Source of the DNA: Megaera_A sp965233855
GTDB taxonomy: Bacteria > Pseudomonadota > Alphaproteobacteria > Rickettsiales > Rickettsiaceae
Length of the DNA stretch: 64,000 nt
Reading direction: 5' to 3'
Assembly: GCA_965233855.1 (NCBI GenBank)
Contig: OZ247586.1
Location: 1,415,997 to 1,479,996, forward strand
Position numbers and translations under genes: made by a program. This document shows, piece by piece, positions 44,019 to 53,754 of this stretch (the first letter of the stretch is position 1; each line of letters opens with the position of its first letter). The notes beneath the pieces were generated by a model. The model ran no database searches. It was not told where the DNA came from and saw nothing but the letters and a program-made list of their open reading frames with translations.

Positions 44019-46748
44019 TTATTTTTTATTGGAATAATCTTTAATTCTATTTTGCGCCTCTTTGTAAGCTTTCAAGAAGTTATTTTTTCTATTTTCAGCA
44101 GACAAAAAGTTATGCGGTACCCTATACATAGAAGTAAATTTTTCTACATAGTGAAATTTATTCCCTTTTGCATATTTATTCCATAGAATCCAATCCTCTA
44201 AGAAATCAATATCCTCGTCAAAACCACCTCTTGATTCAAATAATTGCTTTTCAAATAAAATTGATTGAATAGTGATATAATTTCTTTCTTGAAGCAATTT
44301 TCTATCAAAACTAAGAGCAAAAGATTTCATAGGTTCTTCAACAAATTCATTACAATATATTAATTTATTGTTTTTCGTTTTCGTTTTCGTTTTTACTTCG
44401 ATAGCATCTGAGTATACGGCAACACAATCTTGATTCTTTGTTAATTCATTATAAAGTGTTTCTACATGATCACAAAATAACAAATCGTCATCATCAAGAA
44501 ACAAACAATATTTTCCTTTTGCTTGCTCCAAACCTCGATTCCCTGCTGTAGATCTACCAGATTTTTTAATTGATAAATATTTGATTTTAGAACCAGTGAT
44601 TTTTGCAACCTCTTTTACCATTACTTCATGATTCTTACCGCCATCTTCAACTACAATATGTTCAATATTTGGATAGGTTTGATGTGCAACAGATAAAATA
44701 GCCTGCTTTAAAAACATTTCTCTTCCTTTAAAAGTTCTTGTTATAACACTAATTAAAGGAAGGGAATCTTCTAAATCATCATTCTTATATTCAAGAAATT
44801 CTCCCTTACGACTCATTTCATAATCAAAAAATCTAAAAGGATGTGCTACTTTACTTCCTCTTCTTAGACGTAATAATACTATTTGAGGTAATAACTTACT
44901 TAACTTCAAAAATATTGCAAACAACTCCTTTCTTGCTCCTTTAAAAGGCTCTGGTTGAATTAAAAGCCCTGCCATGATCATTGTAGATGTAATAGCTTGT
45001 ATGAAAGAGCCATACTTAATTCGAAGATAAGCATTTGCAAAAATACTACCTACGTATTGAAGAGGTTTCACTTGATTTTTAGTTTCATATGAATAATGCA
45101 TAACAACGGCATTAGGACAATAACGAATTAAAAATCCATGCTCTCTAAAATTATAAGACAAATCAACATCTTCACCATACATGAATATATTTTCATCATA
45201 TCCTTTTACCTTTTTAAAGGCAGATCTCCTAATCATCACACATGCGTGTGAATTCCATGTAGTAATTCCTGTTACAGGGTCATAGAATTTTGGGTGTTCA
45301 TAAGGTTTTTGTCTAAATTCCCACGCCACAATTCTTGCAGGATCTGCTAATGCCGCTGTTACTATACTCTTCAAAGAGTTTTTCGTATATTCTAGGTCTA
45401 TATTTGAAACTATGAAATATTCAGCCTTACCCTGTTTAGCTGCAAAATTATGTCCGGAACCAAATCCACTATTAGACTTTTGAGAAAAAATACTGATAGA
45501 AAAACCCTGCTTCTCAAGCTGATTTCTATAAGATTCAATTGTCTTAATAGTCTGATCTTCTGAATTGTTGTCTACAAAGAATAGATTCAATTTTTTTGCA
45601 GGATAATCAACATTTAATAAACTATTAACAAATTGACCAACCCATTTTTGACTATTATAAGTTACTATATTTATATCAATTTCTGGAAGATCCTTAGGTA
45701 ACTTTATTTCTAAAAAATTTCTATCTAAATTTTCTGTAATATTGTTTCTATATGAAACGATTTCGTTATGAGCAATCAAATTACTACTTTTGAAGAGTTT
45801 TAATGTAAGAAAATGCTTTACTAATCCTTCTAGGAATCTAAAACCTTTAAATTGGAGAAGAAATCTCCTAATACCCCAAATTACTGAACGAATTGTTGAA
45901 ATATGTATTGTACGCCGTAGGAATCTCAATGGACGAGTAATTTTCCATGAATGGCTTATATAAATTGATTCTATTTTACGATTTAAACTATCAATTACTT
46001 CTTGAGCTTCAATAAAATGTGGATGATGCCGTATATCTGACAACGTATTATCATTACAGCTATGCATTATATTTTCACCAAGTGATGAAAAATAGTTATA
46101 TATCTGTTCTTTTTCAACTGATTTAGGCTTTATCCACTCACAAGCCTCAGAATTAGTAGATAATTGAACAACCCCTAGCCCATTTGAATGATTAAAGTTT
46201 ATATTGTTTGGATATTTTTTACAAATCTCATCCCAGTATTTCCATACCCCAAAGTTACGTTCACGAACTTCAGTATCGTGCAATAAGACAATTGCATTTG
46301 ATGTAAGCTTAGGAAGCCAAGTTTCAAAGTCATGTTTTACTGCCTCATATGTATGAAAACCATCAATGTGTAATAAGTCAATAGTGCCATCTTCAAATTC
46401 ATCAAGAGCTTCGTCAAAGGATTTTTTTAAAAGTTTTGAAAAATCTTTATATAAAGGGTCATGATATGCTTTTAAGTCGTCATATATGTTAGTATTATAT
46501 AAACCTGCATGCTCATCACCCTTCCAATGATCAACAGCAAAGCACTTTGTTTGTAATTTATGTTGTTTTACAATTTGACAAAACGAGAGATAAGAATTGC
46601 CAGTATGCGTACCAAGCTCAACAAAATTTTTGGGATTTAGTTCTCTTATAATCCAACTTGCAAAAGGTAAATGACCACACCACGAATGTGGAAACTTGTG
46701 AGATTCCGGTTTAAAATTAACTACTTCTAACAAATTTTGAATATTCAT
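44019..46748 (-). CDS. three-domain methyltransferase-glycosyltransferase-glycosyltransferase
   Basis: 909 residues with three catalytic modules. Residues about 35-200 are a SAM-dependent methyltransferase of the Methyltransf_24 type (NFVELGTHTGNSYLS, then IDLLHIDGFHTYE). Residues about 352-575 are a first family 2 glycosyltransferase (DINIVTYNSQKWV, FFVDNNSED, FIVSNIDLEY, and GEDVDLSYNFREHG). Residues about 662-890 are a second family 2 glycosyltransferase (LISVITRTFKGREM, LFLDDDDLL, EDWILWNKY). No signal peptide; a short basic/hydrophobic patch lies near residue 285. It should build and methylate a surface polysaccharide or O-chain. It stands alone, beside tsf. Confidence 0.85.
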   Translation of the reverse strand: MNIQNLLEVVNFKPESHKFPHSWCGHLPFASWIIRELNPKNFVELGTHTGNSYLSFCQIVKQHKLQTKCFAVDHWKGDEHAGLYNTNIYDDLKAYHDPLYKDFSKLLKKSFDEALDEFEDGTIDLLHIDGFHTYEAVKHDFETWLPKLTSNAIVLLHDTEVRERNFGVWKYWDEICKKYPNNINFNHSNGLGVVQLSTNSEACEWIKPKSVEKEQIYNYFSSLGENIMHSCNDNTLSDIRHHPHFIEAQEVIDSLNRKIESIYISHSWKITRPLRFLRRTIHISTIRSVIWGIRRFLLQFKGFRFLEGLVKHFLTLKLFKSSNLIAHNEIVSYRNNITENLDRNFLEIKLPKDLPEIDINIVTYNSQKWVGQFVNSLLNVDYPAKKLNLFFVDNNSEDQTIKTIESYRNQLEKQGFSISIFSQKSNSGFGSGHNFAAKQGKAEYFIVSNIDLEYTKNSLKSIVTAALADPARIVAWEFRQKPYEHPKFYDPVTGITTWNSHACVMIRRSAFKKVKGYDENIFMYGEDVDLSYNFREHGFLIRYCPNAVVMHYSYETKNQVKPLQYVGSIFANAYLRIKYGSFIQAITSTMIMAGLLIQPEPFKGARKELFAIFLKLSKLLPQIVLLRLRRGSKVAHPFRFFDYEMSRKGEFLEYKNDDLEDSLPLISVITRTFKGREMFLKQAILSVAHQTYPNIEHIVVEDGGKNHEVMVKEVAKITGSKIKYLSIKKSGRSTAGNRGLEQAKGKYCLFLDDDDLLFCDHVETLYNELTKNQDCVAVYSDAIEVKTKTKTKNNKLIYCNEFVEEPMKSFALSFDRKLLQERNYITIQSILFEKQLFESRGGFDEDIDFLEDWILWNKYAKGNKFHYVEKFTSMYRVPHNFLSAENRKNNFLKAYKEAQNRIKDYSNKK

Positions 46749-47021
46749 ATAATTTGTACATTTTATTTATATATCACAATGATAAAAAGATGGAGTTTAA
46801 ACTCTCGATAGAGATTATATATAGTTCTCATTTAAAAAGTAAATACCTTCTATTCCTCACTAAATTCTAGTGTTTAGCGACTTAATTATAATTTCACAAG
46901 CTTCTTTTTTGGAGTTATAAATAAATCAAAAAAGACTAAACACTATACTCAAAATCTAAATATATAAATCACTTGCAAACGTAACAAACAAAAAACTTTA
47001 TGTATATATTCAAGCCTACTC
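46749..47021. other. intergenic with long inverted repeat downstream of tsf
   Basis: No gene. TAGTGTTTA (46868) and TAAACACTA (46937) are a 9-bp inverted pair about 60 bp apart and could form a long hairpin ending the rpsB-tsf transcript. A weaker GAGTTTAAACTC palindrome is near 46792. No classic stem-T-tract is seen. Confidence 0.35.
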
Positions 47022-47939
47022 CTAGCTCTTAGCAACAGCTGCTACTTCATCAGCAAAATTTGACTCTTCCTTTTCTATGCCTTCGCCAATTTCGAATCTT
47101 ACGAAATTTTTTAGCTCAACTGAAGTTCCGAGTTCTTTTGCAAGATTAGCAACTACATCTGATATTTTGGTTTTACCATCAATAACAAATGCTTGATCTA
47201 GAAGAACAATCTCTTCAAGGAATTTACGAATCCTACCTTCAATCATCTTTTCAATAATATTATCAGGCTTTCCAGATGCTCTTGACTGCTCTGTAAATAT
47301 ATCCTTCTCTCTTTGAATCAACGATTGATCAACGCCTTCTTTATTTAAGCTCTGTGGTCTTGCGGCAGCAACATGCATTGCTATTTGCTTACCAACTTCC
47401 ATAAGTTTCTCTTTATCACCAGTTGACTCAAGAGATACAAGAACTGATATCTTACCCATATCATCTGCAGAAGCATTATGAATATATGAAGCGATAACTC
47501 CATCACTAACTTCTAACGTCTGCATACGACGTAAGTTTAAATTCTCACCAATTGTAGCTACATTAGCCACGATTTCTTCTTCTATTGTCTTTCCAGAACC
47601 TGCCTTTGCTGCTTTAAGCGCCTCAAGATCAGCATGATTAACAGCAACTTGCGCAACTTCTTTCACTAAATTTTGGAAAGTTTCATTTCTAGAAACAAAA
47701 TCAGTTTCAGAATTTATTTCAACTGCCGAACCTTTTGTTCCACTTACGGCAACAGCAGTTAATCCCTCAGCTGCAACGCGTCCTGCCTTCTTAGCAGCAG
47801 CGGCTAATCCTTTTGTTCTTAGCCAATCAACTGCAGCTTCAAAATCTTCATTCGCTTCAACTAGCGCCTTTTTGCAATCCATCATGCCTGCGCCAGTTTT
47901 TTCTCTTAGTTCCTTAACCATTGATGCTGTAATAGCCAT
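47022..47939 (-). CDS. tsf: elongation factor Ts
   Basis: 305 residues: KELREKTGAGMMDCKKALVE, the EF-Ts signatures EINSETDFVSRNE and MHVAAARPQ, and GKPDNIIEKMIEGRIRKF, ending FADEVAAVAKS. Standard length. Exchanges GDP for GTP on EF-Tu. Downstream of rpsB by 36 bp in the same operon. Confidence 0.97.
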   Translation of the reverse strand: MAITASMVKELREKTGAGMMDCKKALVEANEDFEAAVDWLRTKGLAAAAKKAGRVAAEGLTAVAVSGTKGSAVEINSETDFVSRNETFQNLVKEVAQVAVNHADLEALKAAKAGSGKTIEEEIVANVATIGENLNLRRMQTLEVSDGVIASYIHNASADDMGKISVLVSLESTGDKEKLMEVGKQIAMHVAAARPQSLNKEGVDQSLIQREKDIFTEQSRASGKPDNIIEKMIEGRIRKFLEEIVLLDQAFVIDGKTKISDVVANLAKELGTSVELKNFVRFEIGEGIEKEESNFADEVAAVAKS

Positions 47940-47975
47940 ATCAATCTCCTAAATTTTTTAATTTACTTCTGTAAT

Positions 47976-48881
47976 TTACTTTTTAGCCGCTGATTTTGCT
48001 TCCTTTTTAGGAGCTTCTGCTTTAGCAGCAGGTTTTGCAACAGCCTTTGTTTCAGCTTTCTTTGGAGCAGCTACTGGCTTTGCTTTTGAAACTTTTGCTA
48101 CTTTTTCAATTTTCTTAACGCCATCAAGACTATCTCCTTCTACTATTTTTTTAGAAAGACCAGCATCAGCACCAGCATCCGTCATTGCATCTTGAATACC
48201 AGCAAGAGCTGCTTCTGCAAATAAATGACAATATAATCTAATTGATCTGATAGCATCATCATTACCAGGAATTGGATAATCAATATTATCTGGATCAGAA
48301 TTACTATCAACAACAGCTACAAGAGGCACCCCCAATTTCACAGCTTCACTAATCGCTAAATGCTCTTTGTTAGTATCTATCACTACAATCAAATCAGGTC
48401 TTCCACCAATTTTTCTAATTCCAGCAAGTGACTTTAAAAGCTTCTCTCTTTTTCTATTTAAATCAAGAACTTCCTTTTTAGTATACGTCGCTACTAGCTC
48501 TCCATCTTCAAGTACTTTTTCAATATTATCAATTTTCTTAATTGATTTTGAAATAGTTGACCAGTTAGTAAGCATACCACCTAACCATCTATTATTTACA
48601 TAGAACTGACCACATTTCTCAGCATATTCTGCAACCAAATCTGTTGCTTGTACTTTACTACTTACAAACAAAACCTTTCCGTTATTTTTAACTGTTTCGT
48701 AGATTTTCTTTAATGCAATTTGCATTAATGGAACTGTCTGTTGAAGATCAATAATATGAATATTATCTCTAGAACCATATATATATGGTGCCATTTTTGG
48801 ATTCCAGCGTGATGTTTTATGACCGAAATGAATACCAGCGTCTAGCAAATCACCGACGCTAACTTTAGGTAAGTTAGACAT
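47976..48881 (-). CDS. rpsB: 30S ribosomal protein S2
   Basis: 301 residues: GDLLDAGIHFGHKTSRWNPKMAPYI, NNRWLGGMLTNW, RPDLIVVIDTN, VVDSNSDPDNIDYPIPGNDDA. Longer than the usual ~240 because of an Ala/Lys/Pro-rich C-terminal tail of about 50 residues (KPAAKAEAPKKEAKSAAKK). First gene of rpsB-tsf. Confidence 0.97.
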   Translation of the reverse strand: MSNLPKVSVGDLLDAGIHFGHKTSRWNPKMAPYIYGSRDNIHIIDLQQTVPLMQIALKKIYETVKNNGKVLFVSSKVQATDLVAEYAEKCGQFYVNNRWLGGMLTNWSTISKSIKKIDNIEKVLEDGELVATYTKKEVLDLNRKREKLLKSLAGIRKIGGRPDLIVVIDTNKEHLAISEAVKLGVPLVAVVDSNSDPDNIDYPIPGNDDAIRSIRLYCHLFAEAALAGIQDAMTDAGADAGLSKKIVEGDSLDGVKKIEKVAKVSKAKPVAAPKKAETKAVAKPAAKAEAPKKEAKSAAKK

Positions 48882-48973
48882 TTAATATCTCCTATAAATT
48901 GTTAGTTAAACCTCCGCAAAAACTATATGACTGCTACAAAAAACAGACTAACAAAGTTAATGCGTGTGAATTA

Positions 48974-48997
48974 TTCTTAGAAACCACTCTCTAAGAA
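48974..48997. promoter_or_regulatory. hairpin in the rpsB 5' region
   Basis: TTCTTAGA-AACCACTC-TCTAAGAA is an 8-bp stem about 90 bp upstream of rpsB. It may be a leader structure or a terminator for the opposite strand. The rest of 48882-49135 shows no gene. Confidence 0.3.
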
Positions 48998-49135
48998 CGA
49001 TGGACGATAATAGTACAAATCAATATTTTTTTCAAGAAGAAATTTTATGATAATATTCTCCTGATATAATAAGTAATCACAGCCACAAGATATTGAACAA
49101 CAGCTATTTTATAGATTTATTACAATCCTAACAAG

Positions 49136-49630
49136 CTATGTCCACACTGGAATTTTACCCCATATAGGATCATTGTTGACATATGGATCTGATGAATCAC
49201 TAAGTTCAAAGGGGTCATCGTCCGTAGAGCTAAGCTCAAATATATCTAAAATACTATCACTTAATGAACTCAGTTCAAAAGGATCAATGCATACAACATC
49301 CTCAAGATCACTATTTTCTGCAGATGAATTATTAACAGGAAAATAATATTGATGATAATAATCCATAATTTTATCTAATGTTAATTTATCTTCATCACTT
49401 AGCTTATTTCTTATTTGATTAACAAAATCCTCAGAAATATATCCATTCTCTAACCCAAAAAGAATATAAATATTTTCTGAGTTTATAGTCTCTGCTACTA
49501 ACTTGAATTTGTTAATCCTAAGAAACTCTAAATGCATAATTTCAGAATCAATTAACTCAACAAGATCTTCTTTTTTGAATCCTACTTTAATTAATCGTTC
49601 TATTGCTTCATTTTCTATTGCTTCATTCAT
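49136..49630 (-). CDS. acidic hypothetical protein with DPFELS repeats
   Basis: 164 residues, strongly acidic. The C-terminal third has repeats (CIDPFELSSLSDSILDIFELSS, DDDPFELSDSSDPYV). N-terminal two thirds are helical. No signal peptide, no family recognised. Composition and repeat suggest a short linear-motif protein of the type found among secreted effectors, but this is only a guess. GGTAG-like SD precedes the start. Confidence 0.6.
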   Translation of the reverse strand: MNEAIENEAIERLIKVGFKKEDLVELIDSEIMHLEFLRINKFKLVAETINSENIYILFGLENGYISEDFVNQIRNKLSDEDKLTLDKIMDYYHQYYFPVNNSSAENSDLEDVVCIDPFELSSLSDSILDIFELSSTDDDPFELSDSSDPYVNNDPIWGKIPVWT

Positions 49631-49790
49631 ACAACTACCTAATATATTAAATTCCCACCCGTACCTTACATCCTTATTTATTAATAAGCAAGTAAGTTTT
49701 GTTAACTTTTAACGTTGTTAATAGAAACATAGACAACTATATATTTTTAACCTACAGTATAATTATCTCTATTTAACTAAACTAAATAAG

Positions 49791-50645
49791 ATGCAATTAA
49801 AAAAATCAATGTTGGCCGCTCTTATTGGCCATGCTATTGAAAGATATGACGTCGTACTCTACGGCTTTTTTGCAGCCAGCATAGCTCCTAGCTTCTTTCC
49901 TGGAGAAGGAGGTTACTCTATCATAGCCAGTTATGGTAGCTTTGCTGCTGGCTATTTAATGAGACCTATAGGAGGTATATTTTTTGGATATTTAGGAGAT
50001 ATTTTAGGGAGAAAAAAATCATTTTTGTATTCTGTACTTTTAGTCTCAATACCAACTTTTGGCATAAGCATTTTACCAACCTATGATTACATTGGTATTT
50101 ACGCGCCGATTATTTTAATTTTATGCAGATTGATGCACGGATTTTGTTCTGGTGGAGAATTTAGTGGAGCAGCTTTATATATAGGTGAGCATTCCGAATT
50201 AAAATCTGAGGGCTTTAATGGTAGCTTAGTTTGTGCTGTTGGCTTCCTAGGAGTTGCAGTAGGAACAATGATCGGGTCTATAACAACATTACCATTCATG
50301 CCAGATTGGGGATGGCGTATTCCTTTTTTTATAGGAGGAGTTGTAACTTTAGCAAGTTATGTTATACGAAAAAAAATGGATGAAACACCTGAGTTTAAAA
50401 AGTTCAAACAAAGCAATTCTACCTTAAACAATCCTTTAAAAGCCGTATTTCAATCTGATATTAGAAATCTAATGTGCACAATTTGCATAGGCGCAACCGG
50501 CCATATTTTTCTATATACGACTACTATATATTTATCGACTATCTATAAGAATATACTCCATATACAACAATCAGAAATTTTAGCTATAAATACATTTCTG
50601 ATGTTATATTGGATGATATTAGTAGTAGCAGCTGGATATATCTGA
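49791..50645 (+). pseudogene. MFS transporter (ProP-like), 5' part
   Basis: 284 codons with six to seven membrane segments: GHAIERYDVVLYGFF, the MFS loop GYLGDILGRKKSF, and GFCSGGEFSGAALYIGEHS, matching the metabolite-H+ symporter (ProP-like) family. The frame breaks at about 50640 after GYI; one extra base would restore SDKIGIKK, and the rest continues at 50668. Confidence 0.8.
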
Positions 50646-51033
50646 TAAAATCGGTATAAAAAAACTAATGCAGATTAGCACATTAGTCACTGGAATAGTT
50701 ACATATCCCATCTTCGTGTTGCTATACCATGATGTTACTTTTATAAAATGCCTTGCATGTCAAATATTTTTAATTACATGTGCTGCCGGATTTTTTGGAC
50801 CAGCTACAGGTTTATTCAGAAAGCTATTCCCAGTGCAACAAAGATATAGTGGTATTGCATTTGGTATAACAATAGGACAAGCATTTTTAGGCGGCACAAC
50901 TCCGATGATTGCTACATATCTCGTTATACTATCAGGCAATCAACTATCCTCTAGTTTTTATATGATTTTTGGTGCATGTTTGGGATATATTGGTGTAACT
51001 GCTATGCATTGCTATGAACGACCAAAACCATAA
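50646..51033 (+). pseudogene. MFS transporter (ProP-like), 3' part
   Basis: Continues the same transporter in the next frame: SDKIGIKKLMQISTLVTGIVTYPIF, GFFGPATGLFRKLFPVQQRYSG and GGTTPMIATYLV, with three or four membrane segments. Together the two parts make a protein of about 412 residues. One-base frameshift; ProP-like genes are often multi-copy and partly decayed in Rickettsiales. Confidence 0.8.
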
Positions 51034-51056
51034 AAGCAGCATAATTTTGCTAAATT

Positions 51057-52025
51057 AACCCGAACTATGTATAAGAAAAGGACTGCATAGCTAGTGATAT
51101 TGGGGTATTCTGTATTTTTGCAATCTAAAAAAGGTACCCCAATGAATATAGATTACGATAGTTTGTTCTGCTTTGTCGATGATTTTTGTAAAGGATTTGA
51201 AAATTGGTACAAAAAGACACTCATTACCAGTGGTATTAGAAAGCGTAATAAACCATGTAAAATGAGCTTGTCAGAAATAATAACTATCCTGATAGCTTTC
51301 CATCAATCTGGAATGTCATGCTTTAAATATTTTTACCTAGAACTTATGAGGAATCACAGAAACTTATTCAGCTACTTAGTACATTACGATCGCTTTACAG
51401 CACTAATAAAACTTGCTTTCCCTGCTGTGGTTTGCATGCTTAAAAGCCTTGAAGGTAAGGTAACAGAATATATGTTTATAGATGCAACGCCTATGGCTGT
51501 TTGTCATAATCTTCGAGAAAAAAGACATAAAGTTTTTAAAGGATTAGCTAAAAAAGGCAAGACTTCTACTGGTTGGTTTTTTGGCTTTAAGTTGCACTTT
51601 ATTCTCAATACATTCGGAGAAATTGTAAGTATGACTATTACTGGTGGCAACGTTAATGATCGTTCTCCAGTTATGGAAATGGTGAAAGGTATTACTGGTA
51701 AACTTATTGGTGATAAAGGGTATATATCCAAAAAACTATCCGCTGAATTATTTGAACAAAAAGTGACTTTGATTACTAAAATCAAAAAGAATATGAAAAA
51801 TATTTTAATGGATACTACAGATAAAATGATGTTGATGCGTCGTAGTTTTATTGAGACTATATTCTCCTCTATGAAGTCATTGAATACTTTGATTCATAGT
51901 AGGCACAGATCACCTATCAACGCTTTTTCTCACTTATTTGCTGGACTCATAAATTACCAAATTAGAACTGATAAACCATCTCTAGATCAAATGGTAAAAT
52001 TAGATTCTTATGCATAGTTGGGGTT
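51057..52025 (+). mobile_element. IS982-family element (969 bp)
   Basis: Ends AACCCGAACTATGTATAAG and CTTATGCATAGTTGGGGTT are imperfect inverted repeats. One intact transposase. Its 3' third is repeated as a remnant at 36269. Confidence 0.85.
51142..52017 (+). CDS. IS982-family transposase
   Basis: About 291 residues from MNIDYDSLFCFVDDF; an upstream in-frame start at 51094 lies within the IS end and adds 16 residues with no support. N-terminal YDRFTALIKL, then EYMFIDATPMAVCH (Asp), GDKGYISKKL (Asp) and RRSFIETIFSSMKS (Glu). Intact. Confidence 0.88.
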   Translation: MNIDYDSLFCFVDDFCKGFENWYKKTLITSGIRKRNKPCKMSLSEIITILIAFHQSGMSCFKYFYLELMRNHRNLFSYLVHYDRFTALIKLAFPAVVCMLKSLEGKVTEYMFIDATPMAVCHNLREKRHKVFKGLAKKGKTSTGWFFGFKLHFILNTFGEIVSMTITGGNVNDRSPVMEMVKGITGKLIGDKGYISKKLSAELFEQKVTLITKIKKNMKNILMDTTDKMMLMRRSFIETIFSSMKSLNTLIHSRHRSPINAFSHLFAGLINYQIRTDKPSLDQMVKLDSYA

Positions 52026-52118
52026 AAATTATAAACATACTAATACAAAAGCTTGTTACCGACTGAAACAAAATTATTAATTTCACTGTTATTTTACAAT
52101 GCCAGTTTTTAGAAATAT

Positions 52119-52865
52119 TCATAACTTAATCAGTCGATCCAAAACATCATCTGAATATGAATTCCAAGCATATTTTGAATCTAAATTTTTGTAATAAGGC
52201 AATCCTAAATCTCTAATTATATTTGGACAAAATTTAGACTGAAACGCTCTGACAACATAATTAGTTTGCTGATCAAAAGTTCCATTTATCTCAATATTAT
52301 ATCCTAATTTTCTTAGCTTAGTTTGAACTGTAACTAAAGCCTCTCCAGCAAAACCAAATTTATATAAATCAATATATAACGAAACGGGGTCCAAGTTATG
52401 CCAAATTCCAAAACCTTGCAAATACAACAACTTCCAATCAAAAAAGATTCCAGGGTCTATTTTGCGCTCAGGAGCAATATCTGAATGACCAATAAAATTC
52501 TCTTTTGGAACATTATGTTTTTTGGCCAAGAAATTACATAGTTTTATACATGAACGCATCTGAACTTTGCTAAAATTTCTATCCCCCAAATTATCAAGCT
52601 CTATTCCAATAGAATTTTGATTTAACCTATTCTCTCCATGCCATGAACTAATGCCAGCATGCCATGCAACTTTTTCATCTGCAACTAACTGAAATATCTC
52701 TCCATCTTCCTTAATAATATAGTGCGCACTAACCTCACTCTCTTTATCGCAAAGCCTTTCTACAGCTGATTTAAATGCTAGTTCTGTAAAATGTAAAATT
52801 ACATATTCTATCAGCTCTTTACGCTCAGTAAAATTAGGAGAAGAGAAATTATTATTAATAAGCAT
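52119..52865 (-). CDS. N-acetylmuramoyl-L-alanine amidase, AmpD-like
   Basis: 248 residues. Amidase_2 domain about residues 20-165: EYVILHFTE (Zn ligand His), VSAHYIIKEDGEIFQLV, NSIGIELDNLG, and GHSDIAPERKIDPGIFF (His and Asp ligands). C-terminal about 175-245 has a peptidoglycan-binding-like fold (LRKLGYNIEINGTFDQQTNYVVRAFQSKF). No signal peptide, so cytosolic recycling of anhydro-muropeptides is likely. It reads toward the IS982 element and away from lepB. Confidence 0.9.
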   Translation of the reverse strand: MLINNNFSSPNFTERKELIEYVILHFTELAFKSAVERLCDKESEVSAHYIIKEDGEIFQLVADEKVAWHAGISSWHGENRLNQNSIGIELDNLGDRNFSKVQMRSCIKLCNFLAKKHNVPKENFIGHSDIAPERKIDPGIFFDWKLLYLQGFGIWHNLDPVSLYIDLYKFGFAGEALVTVQTKLRKLGYNIEINGTFDQQTNYVVRAFQSKFCPNIIRDLGLPYYKNLDSKYAWNSYSDDVLDRLIKL

Positions 52866-52932
52866 AATTATATAGATTTAATTTTCATTAAGAGCTATAT
52901 TATAGCCCGAAAATATATTTTAATATAGCATA

Positions 52933-53754
52933 TTGGAACATTATAAAGTGATCGAGTCTGAATCTATTCAATCAAATCCACATAAATCCACAAAATCCGA
53001 AATAAGCTCGCTGATTATAGTAATATTATTAGCTCTAGCTGTCAGGACTTTTTTTATTGAACTATTTTATGTTCCAACTGGTTCCATGCGTGCAACCATT
53101 CTTGAAGGAGATTATATTTTTTCAACCAAGTATAACTACGGATACAGCATATATTCCATACCATTTAATCCTGATATTTTTGAGGGACGTATTTTTGACG
53201 CTCCTCCGCAAAGAGGAGATGTTATAATTATGCGTCCTCCTCATAATATGGAAGAAAGGTATATCAAGAGACTCATTGGTCTTCCAGGAGATAAAATCGA
53301 AATAAAAAACGACCTAATACATATTAATGATCAGCCAATAGATAGAATAGAAGTTGGAAGATATATTAGCGAAGATAAAGTTGAATATATCAAATTTAAA
53401 GAAACTCTTCCAAATAAAGTAAGCTACTTTTCTTATAAGCATAAAAACCAACCTCTACGCCTGGATATAGATGTTAATAATTATGGACCTAAAATAGTTG
53501 AAGATGGAAAATACTTCTTTCTTGGAGACAACAGAGATAATTCAGGCGACAGCAGATACCAACTCCAAACTGTAGATCCTAGAAATTTCATTGCGAAAGG
53601 CCAATTCGTCTTATTTTCAACTAAAATACCTTTATGGGATTCAAATACAACCTTCTTTGAACAAATCGCTAGAATAGGCACTTGGGTAACATCAATTAGA
53701 TTCAATAGAATATCTAGTAGTCTCTATATTTCAAATAAAAATTATGATAAATAA
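52933..53754 (+). CDS. lepB: signal peptidase I
   Basis: 273 residues from a TTG at 52933; no better ATG upstream. N-terminal membrane helix about 25-45, the catalytic Ser S51 in VPTGSM and Lys K112 in RYIKRLIGLPGD, and box E GDNRDNSGDSR near residue 195. Inner-membrane enzyme that removes signal peptides. Overlaps rnc by 11 bp; start of lepB-rnc-era. Confidence 0.93.
   Translation: MEHYKVIESESIQSNPHKSTKSEISSLIIVILLALAVRTFFIELFYVPTGSMRATILEGDYIFSTKYNYGYSIYSIPFNPDIFEGRIFDAPPQRGDVIIMRPPHNMEERYIKRLIGLPGDKIEIKNDLIHINDQPIDRIEVGRYISEDKVEYIKFKETLPNKVSYFSYKHKNQPLRLDIDVNNYGPKIVEDGKYFFLGDNRDNSGDSRYQLQTVDPRNFIAKGQFVLFSTKIPLWDSNTTFFEQIARIGTWVTSIRFNRISSSLYISNKNYDK

Noticed and set aside
46868..46945. 9-bp inverted pair downstream of tsf as a firm terminator
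   Set aside because: The arms are about 60 bp apart and no T tract follows; kept only as a low-confidence structure in the intergenic entry.
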